From the NCBI GenBank assembly GCA_963170055.1, contig CAUJGJ010000030.1:1477837-1541836 (forward strand): a stretch of 64,000 bases of DNA, read 5' to 3'. Each line of letters starts with the position of its first letter. The stretch's first letter is position 1. The notes under the pieces are model-generated. The model worked only from the letters and a program-made list of their open reading frames with translations, was not told where the DNA came from and made no database searches. The position numbers were made by a program, and so were the translations under genes. This DNA is from Halisarca cf. caerulea. Taxonomy: Eukaryota; Porifera; Demospongiae; Chondrillida; Halisarcidae. Below are positions 33,748 to 49,690 of this stretch, one piece after another.

Positions 33748-36700
33748 TCATGTTTCTGATTGGTTTGGTCGAACTCTTTGAGAAGAGTGATACTCCCTTC
33801 CCCTACCACGACCACCTCTCTGTTCATCTTGGTAACGGTTATCATAGTAGCCCCTTCTCTGTTCATATTGGTGACGGTTTTCACGATAGCCAACTCTTTG
33901 TTCATCATGATGACGGTTGCCTCGGTAGCCACCTCTTTGTTCATCATGGTGATGGTTGCCTTGGTAGCCACCTCTTTGTTCATCTTGGTGACGGTTGCCA
34001 TGGTAGCCACCTCTGTGTTCATCATGGTGACGGTTGCCATGGTAGCCACCTCTCTGTTCATCATGGTAACGATTACCATGGTAGCCACGATGATAGTAAC
34101 CACGTCCTCGTCCACGTCCCCGCCTCCCTCTGTAGCTACCTCCTCTCTTGTAATCACTAGCACCAAATGTCTCTACATTCAGTGATCGCTCTTCACCACG
34201 ATTATAGCTGCAGAGTATGACAAATAGTACTGTGCACATACATGTAGTTCAACGCACTATGAGTACTGTGTGTGGGTGGGTGGGTGGGTGTTGTGTGGGT
34301 GTAGTCTCACATAGCCCAGACCACTCTTTCAGCTCCTCTTTTTACATGATGATGTCATTTTGTTGCGGAAAGGTGGTCTGGTGCACGTTCCGTACTGAAT
34401 TTGTGATATCCCCTGAAAGTTGGGGGCTCATTAATATGTGGTTACCCAGGTGATTAACGAAATTTGTGGGATTGACATTAGCAAAGAGAAGCAAGGAGAG
34501 GGATGGCTGCATGATTATAGATATCTCAAAAGCTGTGCTAAAGAACACAACAACTGTATTCAGTTTTGAGCACCTCGGAGACAAGCAGGAAGTAGTTAAT
34601 GTTAATAGGTAAATTATTTCACAGTGATACCAAAGGTAAGGGCTGATACAAACAATAATGCTCCCTCACTTGTCACAAAGGCTGTCAAATGTGATTGGTA
34701 GTTCATGCATATTAGAGTGTTTCGATTCAGCAGCCTATACAATATCTTCAGTTTAAATACGTACATGTACGTACGCACGTGTCTGAATATCCCTGTATTC
34801 ACAAAATTACATACTGTATATGGAAAAAAATGACTTCTAGCTGGAACCCTAGCAATGGCAGCCATTTGTTTAGACTTGATTAAAATACATAATGAATATT
34901 AATGAGAACCCTGATAATGCAGCCACCTGTGTGAAACAGCCAGGGAGGTTTTGTCCCAATGGAGAGCGCATTATAATACGTAGTTGTACTGTACAGTTAA
35001 GCCACAGCAGGCACACAAACATATGTATGTACGTATTAGCCCCTCACACCAGCTTGCTACAATACATGCACACACTGTACAGCGCTTAACTAAGAGGAGC
35101 TAAACTTTCGTGGTTGGCCACTTTTGAAATATTCGATGAGATACATAACTTTCATGGGTCTGTTGTTCAGCTGCTACCTGCCAAACAGTGCACCAATTTT
35201 TTGTGGTGAGCAAATTCCACGCTCCAGCGCTCATCCTCAAAATCACGAAAAGTTAAGCTTCTCAATAACTTAGCACTATATGGTGGTCACACACCTTCTG
35301 GAATCCGAGCTTTGGACTTCTCTTGAAATGCTATCAAAGAAGGAGCTTGTTTTGTCATAAGTTGGACTAGCCACATGTGCTGCTAGCTCTCCTTCTTCAA
35401 TCTCCTCAATCTCCTCCTCGGGTGTCACAACATCTTTGCCGTCCACTTTTAATTTCTCTTTAAACTCTTCTTCAAGTCCCTCTTTGTTGAAACGAGCATT
35501 GGCAGATTCAAAATCAAATTCTCCTTCAAATTTCAGGGATTTCTTGAACCCTCCTGTCCCTCCCCTACCGCCTGGTCGACTGTGGTACCTGTTGCCCCTG
35601 TTGGACTGACCTACAATAAGACACCACACAGAGCTTTATATACGAAATAGTACATGCACATACGTATGTACGTATAATCTTTGAGATGCATACCGTCACA
35701 AAACATCCTACTTTCATACATGTACGTTTGTACATAATCGAGGATATCCTGCCAGTATACATGTACAGTCTGACTTGGCAAGAACAAGAGTACTCACTAT
35801 CAAAAGTACACAATTATACCATATAGGCACTATAGTGTCTACGTATGATTATACGTACTATCAGTGTTGTTATCAGTACTGTACATGAGGTGGGGAGAGA
35901 GCAAGGAGTACAAACTATCAGTGTTGTTTTCAGTACTGTACATGAGGTAGGGAGAGAGCAAGGAGTACGTACTATCAGTGTTGTTATCAGTACTGTACAT
36001 GAGGTAGGGAGAGAGCAAGGAGTACTTACTATCAGTGTTGTTATCAGTACTGTACATGAGGTAGGGAGAGAGCAAGGAGTACTCACTATCAGTGTTGTTA
36101 TCAGTACTGTACATGAGGTAGGGAGAGAGCAAGGAGTACTTACTATCAGTGTGGTTTTCAGTACTGTACATGAGGTAGGGAGAGAGCAAGGAGTACTTAC
36201 TATCAGTGTTGTTTTCAGTACTGTATGTACATGAGATAGAGAGAGAGCAAGGAGTACGTACTATCAGTGTTGTTTTCAGTACTGTACATGAGGTAGGGAG
36301 AGAGCAAGGAGTACAAACTATCAGTGTTGTTATCAGTACTGTATGTGAGGTAGGGAGGGAGCAAGGAGTACTTACTATCAGTGTTGTTTTCAGTACCGTA
36401 TGTGAAATAGGGAGAGAGCTAGGACTACTTACTATCAGTGTTGTTTTCAGTACTGTATGTGAGGTAGGGAGAGAGCTAGGAGTACTTACTATCAGTGTTG
36501 TTTTCAGTACTGTATGTACATGAGGTAGGGAGGGAGCAAGGAGTACGTACGTACTATAAAGAGCATGCATTATTCCAGGTACGTACTTACTACCCAAATT
36601 CGACTGTGTATGTATGTATGTACGTATGTTACGTATGTACATACATATATCCACGACACATGCAATTGTGAAAATGTAATTGTAAACAAAAATGTAATTC

Positions 36701-37739
36701 ATACGTATACACACAGGAGTATGCACGTATGTACGTATGACAAGTGAATCTTCATAACATTCACTGTACGTAGTAATTGGATAATAGACAAAATAATGAT
36801 GGAATCTTAGGCAAAATAATCAGCAGGGATTAAGATAGGGCTACCAGAGAAACAAAAAAATCGGAAGCAAACGGCGGGCATTGTAGTGTTCCTTATTGCA
36901 AAGTTGATCACTTGGAATCTCTATACAAAATGAACCAAACAACATGTACTCCTCATGTATCCACTTACGTACGTACCTCGGTACCCGTGATGCTGTGTTC
37001 TCTGCTCGTCCCTGTCACCAACACTACCACCACTGCGACCACCTCTTGCTTTGTTGTGGCTCACCTGCTCTCTGTGTGCATAAGACTGATGGCTGCGATG
37101 TTGGACATCTGCAGGGGGTTTCCCTTCCCGAGATGACTGGGGTGCATGTGATCGGTATTCCCCTCCTTGCCTATTCTGCAATGTCGTACGATCTGACTCC
37201 ATGCTGTTTCCGGGCACAATTTCTACCCTGTTGTGCTGCGAAGTGGAGGATTGCTGAGTGTCTTGAGATGGGAAAGAGTCCTGCACAATCTCATGTTCAA
37301 CACTTGATGACTGCACACTGCTTGTCTTCACTACAGCAGACACAGGATGACCTGTAGATCATCATTAGAGAGATACGTATGTAGGCCAAACAGTCACTCT
37401 GGTATTCACCAAATACATCGTACATACGTACGTACATACGTATGTAGATCGCGTATTGGCATGTATAGATGTAAGGGCCAATGATAGTTCAATAGGTGAA
37501 GCAGCACATGTATGTACGTACATGTATGTACGTACATAATATGTATGCTCATGACAAAAAGTTACTAGCATGAACAAATACACACACATGTGCAAGAACA
37601 TACAGTGTGTATACATGTACACACATGCATGCACACACATACGTACGTACATGCATACACACACACGCATGCACACACGCACACACGCACACACATGCAC
37701 GCACACACACACACACACACACATGTGCGCACGCGCACG

Positions 37740-37810
<71 letters not shown>

Positions 37811-38538
37811 TGCAAGCCACCAAAAAATCATCCTGTCACATGCACAAACTACTCCAGGCAACTTGGAAGAAGTGTGCAGGAAACATACATACGTACCTTT
37901 GGAAGATGGAGAGATGTTGCTTTCCTCAGGAGCAGTCTCCACTGCTACATCCTGTTCCTGTACACCCACTTCATTTCCACCACTTCCTGTCTCTCTCCCC
38001 TCGGTGCCTTCCAACTTTCTTGATGCCAAGTCAGACAGTCTTTCTGGAGTCCTGTTACCTTCAAGGGGCAGCTCGGAAGCCTGCAGTTCACTCAATGGCG
38101 GGTTCACATGTTGTGAGGTCGGGGAATAGGACCCCAAGTAGTGAGGACGAGGCTGCCATCCTCCACCAGTGGGGGGCATTGGGTCCCTGTAGCGAGGGCC
38201 GAGTCGTGGGTGTGGCATAGGGTACATGCCTGCAATTGGAGGTCCGGGTGGGAGGGGGCCCCCCATCGGAGGTGGTCCACTAAGATGGTGTGGTCCCCCG
38301 GGGGGTGGTGGCCCGCTCCAGTATGGCATTCTAACTGGATAGTTGGGAGTGGGTCTGAAGTGAGGTTGATGGAACATAGCCCCACTAGACGGTGGTGGAT
38401 ACATGGTGTGTCCTGGGCCAGTGTGAGGGGGGTACATTGGAGCCAGGGGAGCACTCTACATGGGAGTGAACAGTGAACACAAGTTCATGAGGAATAAGAC
38501 GCATGTGCGTATCACAGTATGTGCAGTACACACACACC

Positions 38539-38610
<72 letters not shown>

Positions 38611-39201
38611 TGCAAACAATACACGTATGTACATGCGTATGCACGTACGTACATACGTAAATGCCCACATGATCACCAACCGACAAAATAGCTGGGTCCT
38701 GCTGTTCCTCTGGAACTGAAGTCTGTGCCATACTAGAATCTTCCTCAGGATGAACAGTGAGGTCCTTGATGTCACTACCCTTGAACACAATATACTCAAA
38801 TACATCATCTCTTGGTGGCACAGACTTGGCTGCATCTCTGTCTTCAGTGCCATACGAGCGAACTGAGAAAGTACAGCATAATACTCTCAATAGGCACTCC
38901 ACAAATATCCTTAGCCCTATACATAACTCTGTGCAATTACGCACACACATGTATACACACACTCATCCACTCACCAACACAAGCATACACCACACACACA
39001 TACACACACACACACACGATCAACAAATAACCACAAATACAATTTGAAATGACATGACACGGACATGCCGAATTTCAAACCTCTTGACAAAGTCACTGTA
39101 GATTCGTCCGTATCGATCTTGTACAGAGTTCCTTGATATCGAATCTCCGCTTTAGAAATAAGGCTTATTTTGCTTCCGATGTAGGGTGTAGTATTAGCCA
39201 T
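33748..39201 (-). CDS. LSM14: LSM14 (Scd6/RAP55 family) mRNP protein
   Basis: LSM14 binds mRNA and DDX6/4E-T in P-bodies and represses translation. Exons on the minus strand: 39201-39081, 38862-38681, 38455-37897, 37351-36977, 35610-35295, 34207-33748. Phases close to give 670 codons plus stop (human LSM14A 463, so this one is long). Domains: N-terminal LSm fold from [20 protein letters not shown] to [11 protein letters not shown] (1-85); a Pro/Gly/Met-rich linker (about 110-250); FDF box [15 protein letters not shown] (exon 5); FFD box [15 protein letters not shown] box [11 protein letters not shown] (start of exon 6); then an RG-rich tail. The box order is the family's own, which makes the call firm. 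The tail contains a 13-residue tandem repeat, listed separately. The gene starts 234 bp from NUTF2 in divergent orientation. Confidence 0.94.
33820..34095 (-). repeat. 39-bp coding tandem repeat in the LSM14 tail
   Basis: About seven copies of a 39-bp unit encode 13-residue repeats such as [13 protein letters not shown], with H/Q, Y/H and G/E changes. 39 is a multiple of three, so copy-number change keeps the frame. The unit supplies RGG/RGY-type RNA-binding motifs. Confidence 0.95.
35855..36545 (-). repeat. About 53-bp minisatellite, 13 copies, in LSM14 intron 4
   Basis: On the plus strand each unit reads ACTATCAGTGTTGTTTTCAG, TACTGTACATGAGGTAGGGA, GAGAGCAAGGAGTAC. The reverse complement matches the MITE-related fragment at 19367-19450. 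Long Leu/Ser/Tyr-rich open frames across it are artefacts of the repeat. Confidence 0.95.
37634..37810. repeat. (CA)n/(CACG) microsatellite
   Basis: CA array with CACGCA and GCGC interruptions in LSM14 intron 3, ending about 87 bp before the donor of exon 3 in plus coordinates. Confidence 0.95.
38531..38610. repeat. (CA)n microsatellite in LSM14 intron 2
   Basis: CA run with one ATACA interruption. Confidence 0.95.
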
Positions 39202-39435
39202 TCTTCACGTAACAAAAGAAATAATCCTTATTTACAAACAAAGACGTATTCAAAGCTATCCAGAGACGTCGCTTTCACGCAAGATCACAGCGATGCAAGG
39301 TAACGCAAGTCTTGAACAGCTTTGCGGCCATTTTTCTCAATGTATTGCTGATCATTTATACAGATTAACACACGTAGATATCTATATTAGTAATCCATTG
39401 CAGTCGCTTCTCTTCTTTGGCGAACCTGAAGAGTA
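39202..39435. promoter_or_regulatory. Bidirectional promoter region of LSM14 and NUTF2
   Basis: Only 234 bp separate the two divergent start codons. A YY1-like GCGGCCATTTTT lies near 39325-39336. No TATA box is evident. Shared regulation is inferred from spacing. Confidence 0.6.
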
Positions 39436-44892
<5,457 letters not shown>

Positions 44893-45795
44893 GGTGGGTA
44901 GTGGGCATTTGGAAGGAACTACTGAGCACGCAATAGTACTGACATCTTATGTGTGTAGGCAGAGGTAGATCTGAGATTCTCTCACACTGTTGTTGTATTC
45001 ATTTCTTGTGTAGGGTGAATACTGGTGTTGCTTTTATTGTCCAACCACAAGTTCTATTAGCAAATTTTCACTTATTATAGTTGTGTGTGCTCATCATACG
45101 TATGTATATACATACATCGGGGCTGTTGCGCAGATTGGTGTCCCCGAGGGTGTTAGATTGGCACCCCACTCCCAGTTGTGGATGGGTGTTACGTCATCAG
45201 GGGACAGGTGCCAAGGAGACCACCACCACCAGTTCCAAGGACCTGATATGCTTTGCCTGTTTGTCCTCATAACATTAAAATGAGATCATTCATGCGTGAT
45301 AGTAGACCTGGTCAAGTCTCATAAACCAGGTCGACCCATGCAGTCGTCTCATTTAGGAAAACCACAGCAGTCTAGCTGGTCTTGATCAAACCTGGCTAGC
45401 TGTGAGCACCGCGTCCATGCCATAGTGGGGATGGCAGCATTCAGAGCTTAGTACTGTCCCATGCATACATGGTGAATGCATGCATGAGCTAGCATGTATG
45501 GTAAATGCCTGCATGAGCTAGCATGTATGGTAAATGCCTGCATGAGCTAGCATGTATGGTAAATGCATGCATGGTAAATGCCTGCATGAGCTAGCATGTA
45601 TGGTAAATGCCTGCATGAGCTAGCATGTATGGATGTACGTATGTACATCCATAGACTTTCTGTGCTGTTGGGGCCTCCTATAATAACAAATTAGTGCTTT
45701 CCCTTCCCTAGATAAACTTCACACTAATCATTTTCGATATCTGATTGATGTGTATGAAATTGAAACAAGTATTCAAAAAACAAAGATAATCTGGT
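44893..45795. other. Intergenic region, NUTF2 3' side and COA4 3' side
   Basis: Convergent ends of NUTF2 and COA4. A possible ATTAAA poly(A) signal for NUTF2 lies at 45274-45279. A 29-30-bp repeat lies at 45475-45640. No other gene seen. Confidence 0.55.
45475..45640 (+). repeat. 29-30-bp tandem repeat
   Basis: About five to six copies of a unit containing GCATGAGCTAGCATGTATGG and TAAATGCCT. Confidence 0.92.
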
Positions 45796-46053
45796 TCATT
45801 TCTGTTTGGCCCCTTTTAGCTGGTTGGACATGCATTCCTTAAACTGTTTGAGTTCTTTCTGGCACTTTCTCCAGTCCTCTCCTTTGTCACGATAGCAGTC
45901 GAGTAACTGATAATGATAGCTTGCACAACCACTTCTCTCAATCCTCACATTGTAAGGATCCTCTTCTTCTTCCTCGTCCTCCTTGTGCACTCCTTTCATC
46001 GGCAGAGATGATGTCTTGTTTGCCGTATTGGGGCCAGCAGAGGGGAAGGACAT
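45796..46053 (-). CDS. COA4: COA4 (CHCHD8), cytochrome c oxidase assembly factor
   Basis: COA4 is a small twin CX9C protein of the mitochondrial intermembrane space that helps assemble complex IV. The frame starts at the ATG at 46053 (MSFPSAGPNT) and ends TGA at 45798-45796, 85 codons (human 87). An acidic stretch EDEEEEEDPYN precedes the helix pair: CASYHYQLLDC and CQKELKQFKEC are both exact CX9C, joined by YRDKGEDWRK, and preceded by ERSGC as in the family. An in-frame acceptor-like AG lies about 15-20 bp upstream of the ATG, so a non-coding 5' exon is likely. No mitochondrial presequence is seen, as expected for MIA40 substrates. Confidence 0.88.
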   Translation of the reverse strand: MSFPSAGPNTANKTSSLPMKGVHKEDEEEEEDPYNVRIERSGCASYHYQLLDCYRDKGEDWRKCQKELKQFKECMSNQLKGAKQK

Positions 46054-46174
46054 ACTTGATGTTTGCAAGTCTATATCTACATATGTATGTAGTGTGCAAT
46101 AGATTATAAGAAGATAGTAGAGTCAGACACAACTTGCCCATACATAAATACATATGTGCACAGACTTATAATCT

Positions 46175-46176
<2 letters not shown>

Positions 46177-46246
<70 letters not shown>

Positions 46247-46256
46247 ACACACACAC
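46177..46256. repeat. (CA)n microsatellite
   Basis: CA run between COA4 and the upstream small ORF. Confidence 0.96.
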
Positions 46257-46560
46257 TTGAAATACCACAGCCTGCAGTGCAGGCTATTGTGGTTCACCTA
46301 CGTATTGGGCCCACTTGGGGATGAGCCATCAGACATCAGTGAGGGAGAGACCTATTGGATATGGGCCCAGCTGTCCCACCATCCCCAATGCCCCCCTCGT
46401 GCAGTCAGGAGTTACTCATGCATCTGTGAAGTTACAAACCCCACAAGATGAAGAGGGCAGGGCTACAGCTGAAGAGCGGTGGCATGTCCACCTAACTCAC
46501 AGCAACACACAAACACATGTAGAAGCAAGTACAAACACACACATATGTACACACCTACAC

Positions 46561-46561
<1 letters not shown>

Positions 46562-46603
<42 letters not shown>
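46562..46603. repeat. (CA)n microsatellite
   Basis: Short CA run just downstream of the small membrane ORF. Confidence 0.95.
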
Positions 46604-46607
<4 letters not shown>

Positions 46608-46638
46608 TAACAACAATTAATTGTGTTTTCAAACACCT

Positions 46639-46800
46639 CTATTCTTGGGTAACTTTTCCTCTGCGTTGATTCTTGATAATCCTCAGTCTCCTCCTATCGA
46701 TGTCCCTTTTACAAACAATGAATGTAGCTACGGCCAATGCACTAACAACAAACCTAAACACACGGGATGTTACCACAACAGTTACTAATAAAGGGTTCAT
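46639..46800 (-). CDS. Candidate 53-aa single-span membrane microprotein
   Basis: The frame starts MNPLLVTVVVTS and runs to TAG. A hydrophobic segment (about residues 4-30, with two Arg near 13 and 16) is followed by a strongly basic tail (KRDIDRRRLRIIKNQRRGK). This looks like a small type of inner-membrane or ER protein. I do not recognise it. It starts 169 bp from the SS18 start codon in divergent orientation and lies upstream of COA4 on the same strand, so it could be a separate gene, the first cistron of a COA4 transcript, or 5' UTR sequence that is open by chance. Two very short upstream ATGs precede it. Confidence 0.4.
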   Translation of the reverse strand: MNPLLVTVVVTSRVFRFVVSALAVATFIVCKRDIDRRRLRIIKNQRRGKVTQE

Positions 46801-46969
46801 TATCTTGTCTACTGGCGGCTTACCATCCAAGTGCTACGCCTCTCATAGACAGCTTCATGCCAGCGCCATTTTCGCAGCAATACAAAAATATTATACTAGA
46901 ACATCCGTATTAGTATGTATATAAATTTCGTTCTGAAAGTACAGCAAGGTTTCTAGTGAAAACACCACA
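46801..46969. promoter_or_regulatory. Bidirectional promoter of SS18 and the COA4-side transcript
   Basis: 169 bp between divergent start codons. It contains CGCCATTTTCG (46865-46875), a YY1-like initiator read on the minus strand as AAAATGGCG. No TATA box. Confidence 0.5.
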
Positions 46970-48787
46970 ATGACCAGTCTTGGCAGAAAGACGGAGGCTA
47001 CGCCAGAAAACATTCAGAAGGTACTTTCTTGTTAAATTAGAATCGTATTATTTATACATTAATGTGCACGATATCAAATTGTTGCTTATCGTCTTTCATT
47101 AATGCAGCTACTAGACGAAAATACACAACTTATTCAAGTAATCGTGGAGACACAGAACAAGGGGAGAGCCGTGGATGCGATGCAGTGAGTCTGTTTATCA
47201 TAAGAAGCGAACATGTAGCAGTTGGAAGAGAGCAGAATGTGTTGCCATTGTGTCATCCCACTACCGGCCGTGCTATGTATTGTGGACAATTTGTCTTCTC
47301 CACCATGGCCGCATGGATACTGGTTTTTCAGTATCTATGATGGCCGAATCCGTACGTAGATAGTAGATAGAAAGGTAATACTCACGGCAGTCCTGTATTC
47401 TCTCCTTTTACAGTAATGCCATGTGCAGGCACAGAGGGCTACACCGACTAGTGTATTCCATGTTTGATTCAATGTGTTTTGTTTGCCCTGTCAGCATCTA
47501 CCCATCGCTCAGTGTGTGTGTGGGGGGGGGGGGGGGGGGGATTCTGTTAGCTTTAAGTCTGTATGACTTGAATTCATTTGCTGCCCCAGAGATTTGACAT
47601 AATATTATCCAGACTCCACTGTCGTGGCCTATCTTGCTCGCAGTCCAGTTAACTTTGGATACTTCCATTTCAGGTATCAACAAATGCTGTACAGAAATCT
47701 GCTCTATTTGGCTGGGTTGGTGGATCCCAGTATGAACACAAGAGACCTATTACCTGTGAGTTGATCTGCATCTTGTAGACATACGTACATGTATGTACAT
47801 GTGCACGCATGTATGTAGTTTTCCACTTTGCCAGTAATCTGCATCTTGTAGGCATATGTACATGTATGTACATGTGCACGCATGTATGTAGTTTTCCACT
47901 TTGCCAGTAACCATTAGGTAAATACATATGTGTGCCTAATACAGTGGAGTTCGGATAAATTGAATCAGGGACAGCAAAATTTATTCCACTTATCAGAACT
48001 TTGTTTATCTTCGGTTTACTTGAGTAGGGACAAACAAATTCATTTGACTTATCCAGAACTTCCAGTTGAGCATGTACTACTTAAGTGGACTGCACTGTAG
48101 CATAGACCCTCGATGTGAACATAGTTCAGCACCTCGCTGATAGAGTGGGAGTTTATCCGTTGTTATCTTTTCCTATGTAACAGTTTTGGCTATCAGAGTG
48201 CGGCCAGTTATCTGTTTTAATACAACACTAGTTTTGAACACTTTTTACTATTGTGATCATTTATATGTGGACTGTTTCTACAGAAACCAAGCATGCCCCG
48301 CCCATCAGACCATGGGGGCGGTCACATGCAGGGATACCCCACCCACCAGATGGCCGGCCACCCCACCCCCTCACCCCATCATCCACCCATGCCTGCAGCG
48401 TCGTATGCTAGCAGCCCTTACATGAGTAATATGGGGATGGGAGCCGCCAGACAACCCATGAGCCAACCCAACGGACAGTACATCCCCAGTGGAGGGGGGC
48501 AAGGGATGCAAGGTGCAATGCATTCAACCGCCGGATACCAACCACCAACGTCGTCTGTTGGGCTTGCTCAGCAGCAGCAAATGCGTACAGATCCAGCCAG
48601 GCAGCACTACATGTCTAGGTTGCAGCAGGAACAGATGATGCATGCGTCAACGGGGGGAACCCCCCATGCACAAATGGGGACAATCCCCTCCTATTCCCCC
48701 AGTCAAGGCATACCTGGAGGAGTACAGAATGTCCCGAGACAGCCAACAATGGCTCCTCCTCCTACGTACAGCCAGCCACAAATGTAG
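46970..48787 (+). CDS. SS18: SS18 / SS18L1 (SYT family), BAF complex subunit
   Basis: SS18 proteins bind the BAF (SWI/SNF) ATPase module and act as coactivators in the nucleus. Exons: 46970-47020, 47108-47184, 47674-47755, 48284-48787; phases close to give 237 codons plus TAG. The N-terminal SNH domain (about residues 10-66) reads ATPENIQKLLDENTQLIQVI, then ETQNKGRAVDAMQYQQMLYR and NLLYLAGLVDP, matching the family. The rest is the expected Gln/Pro/Met/Gly-rich QPGY-type region, shorter than in vertebrates (human about 390-418 aa) and poor in Tyr. The exon 2/3 junction splits the Gln codon before YQQML. The end PPPTYSQPQM is plausible but a further exon is not excluded. Confidence 0.92.
47522..47540 (+). 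repeat. Poly-G tract
   Basis: About 19 G in SS18 intron 2. Confidence 0.9.
47770..47912 (+). repeat. 73-bp tandem duplication in SS18 intron 3
   Basis: Two units containing ATCTGCATCTTGTAGACATA, CATGTGCACGCATGTATG and TTTTCCACTTTGCCAGTAA. Confidence 0.9.
47942..48097. mobile_element. MITE with TA duplication in SS18 intron 3
   Basis: Left end CAGTGGAGTTCGGATAAATT, right end AAGTGGACTGCACTG, each flanked by TA. Internal copies of TTATC(A/C)GAACTT suggest internal repeats. About 156 bp, non-coding. Confidence 0.6.
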
Positions 48788-49070
48788 TCTTCACTCAGAC
48801 AGATTTTCTTCAGATTATATTCTATTATACGTATTCAAATGCTAATATTGCACAGATGTCTTAATTCGTTTGCATCTTTTGTTTTAACTCCTTCAGTGCA
48901 CTGCACTATCGCATAGTATGTGGTGCTTTCACTTGCAAATTTGTGTACGTTGCTGTTTATAGTGGTATAATGATTTTATATTTATTACTATAGGTGTAAT
49001 GTGTATGTACACATGCAAACATGAAATGTGAATCATTGTACAGTGGAACATTTCAAACTGAACCCTCTGT

Positions 49071-49140
<70 letters not shown>

Positions 49141-49690
49141 CGTGTGTGTGTGTGTGTGTGTGTGTGCATCTGCCTATCAGCTTGCAATTGTACACACACA
49201 TACACAAAAAAGAATTGCGTTTCATAACAAAACGGTCGATTTTGTCAGGTACTCCTGCAACAATTGCAATGTCTCGATTGAATTTTATCTGCCCATATCA
49301 GCGGTTTGAAAGGCCATAGTGTTCTAACCGTATTATCTATGGCCGGGAACTCCATCCTGGGACCCCATGGAGGTCCAGATGGCAGAATCTGAGATCATAG
49401 CTGCAAGACAGTTCACATAGCTTATAGTGTAGAGATAGGTTAATATTATTATTATGCCTAAACATTTAGACTTACATTATGGTATGTATGTATTATTATC
49501 ATTATTGTTTACTTATAATGTCTATAAAAAAAGAAAGTAAAAGTGCCGCTCGCGAAGTTCATCAGACGCTTACGCGCGTCATCAGCACACTTCTCACGTG
49601 ACCTGACGAAAGCCGCATTGCATCATTCCCTTGTCAGCGTTCCAGGCCAGCGCTGCGCCTCCTTTTCAATGGATTTCGTTCCACTTCCAG
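48788..49690. other. SS18 3' flank and 5' flank of the NACHT gene
   Basis: It holds a (GT)n array (49075-49167) and no recognised exon. The last 200 bp before 49691 are GC-richer and likely contain the next gene's promoter and 5' UTR. A short out-of-frame upstream ATG lies near 49670. Confidence 0.55.
49075..49167 (+). repeat. (GT)n microsatellite
   Basis: GT run with a GTGCGTGCGT interruption. Confidence 0.96.

Noticed and set aside
33750..34185. Plus-strand frames of 136-141 codons
   Set aside because: Antisense of the LSM14 coding repeat.
35839..36726. 295-codon Leu/Ser/Tyr-rich minus-strand frame
   Set aside because: Made by the 53-bp minisatellite in LSM14 intron 4.
46262..46490. Possible SINE body or exon upstream of COA4
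   Set aside because: No promoter boxes, tail or target duplication seen and no second copy recognised in the window.
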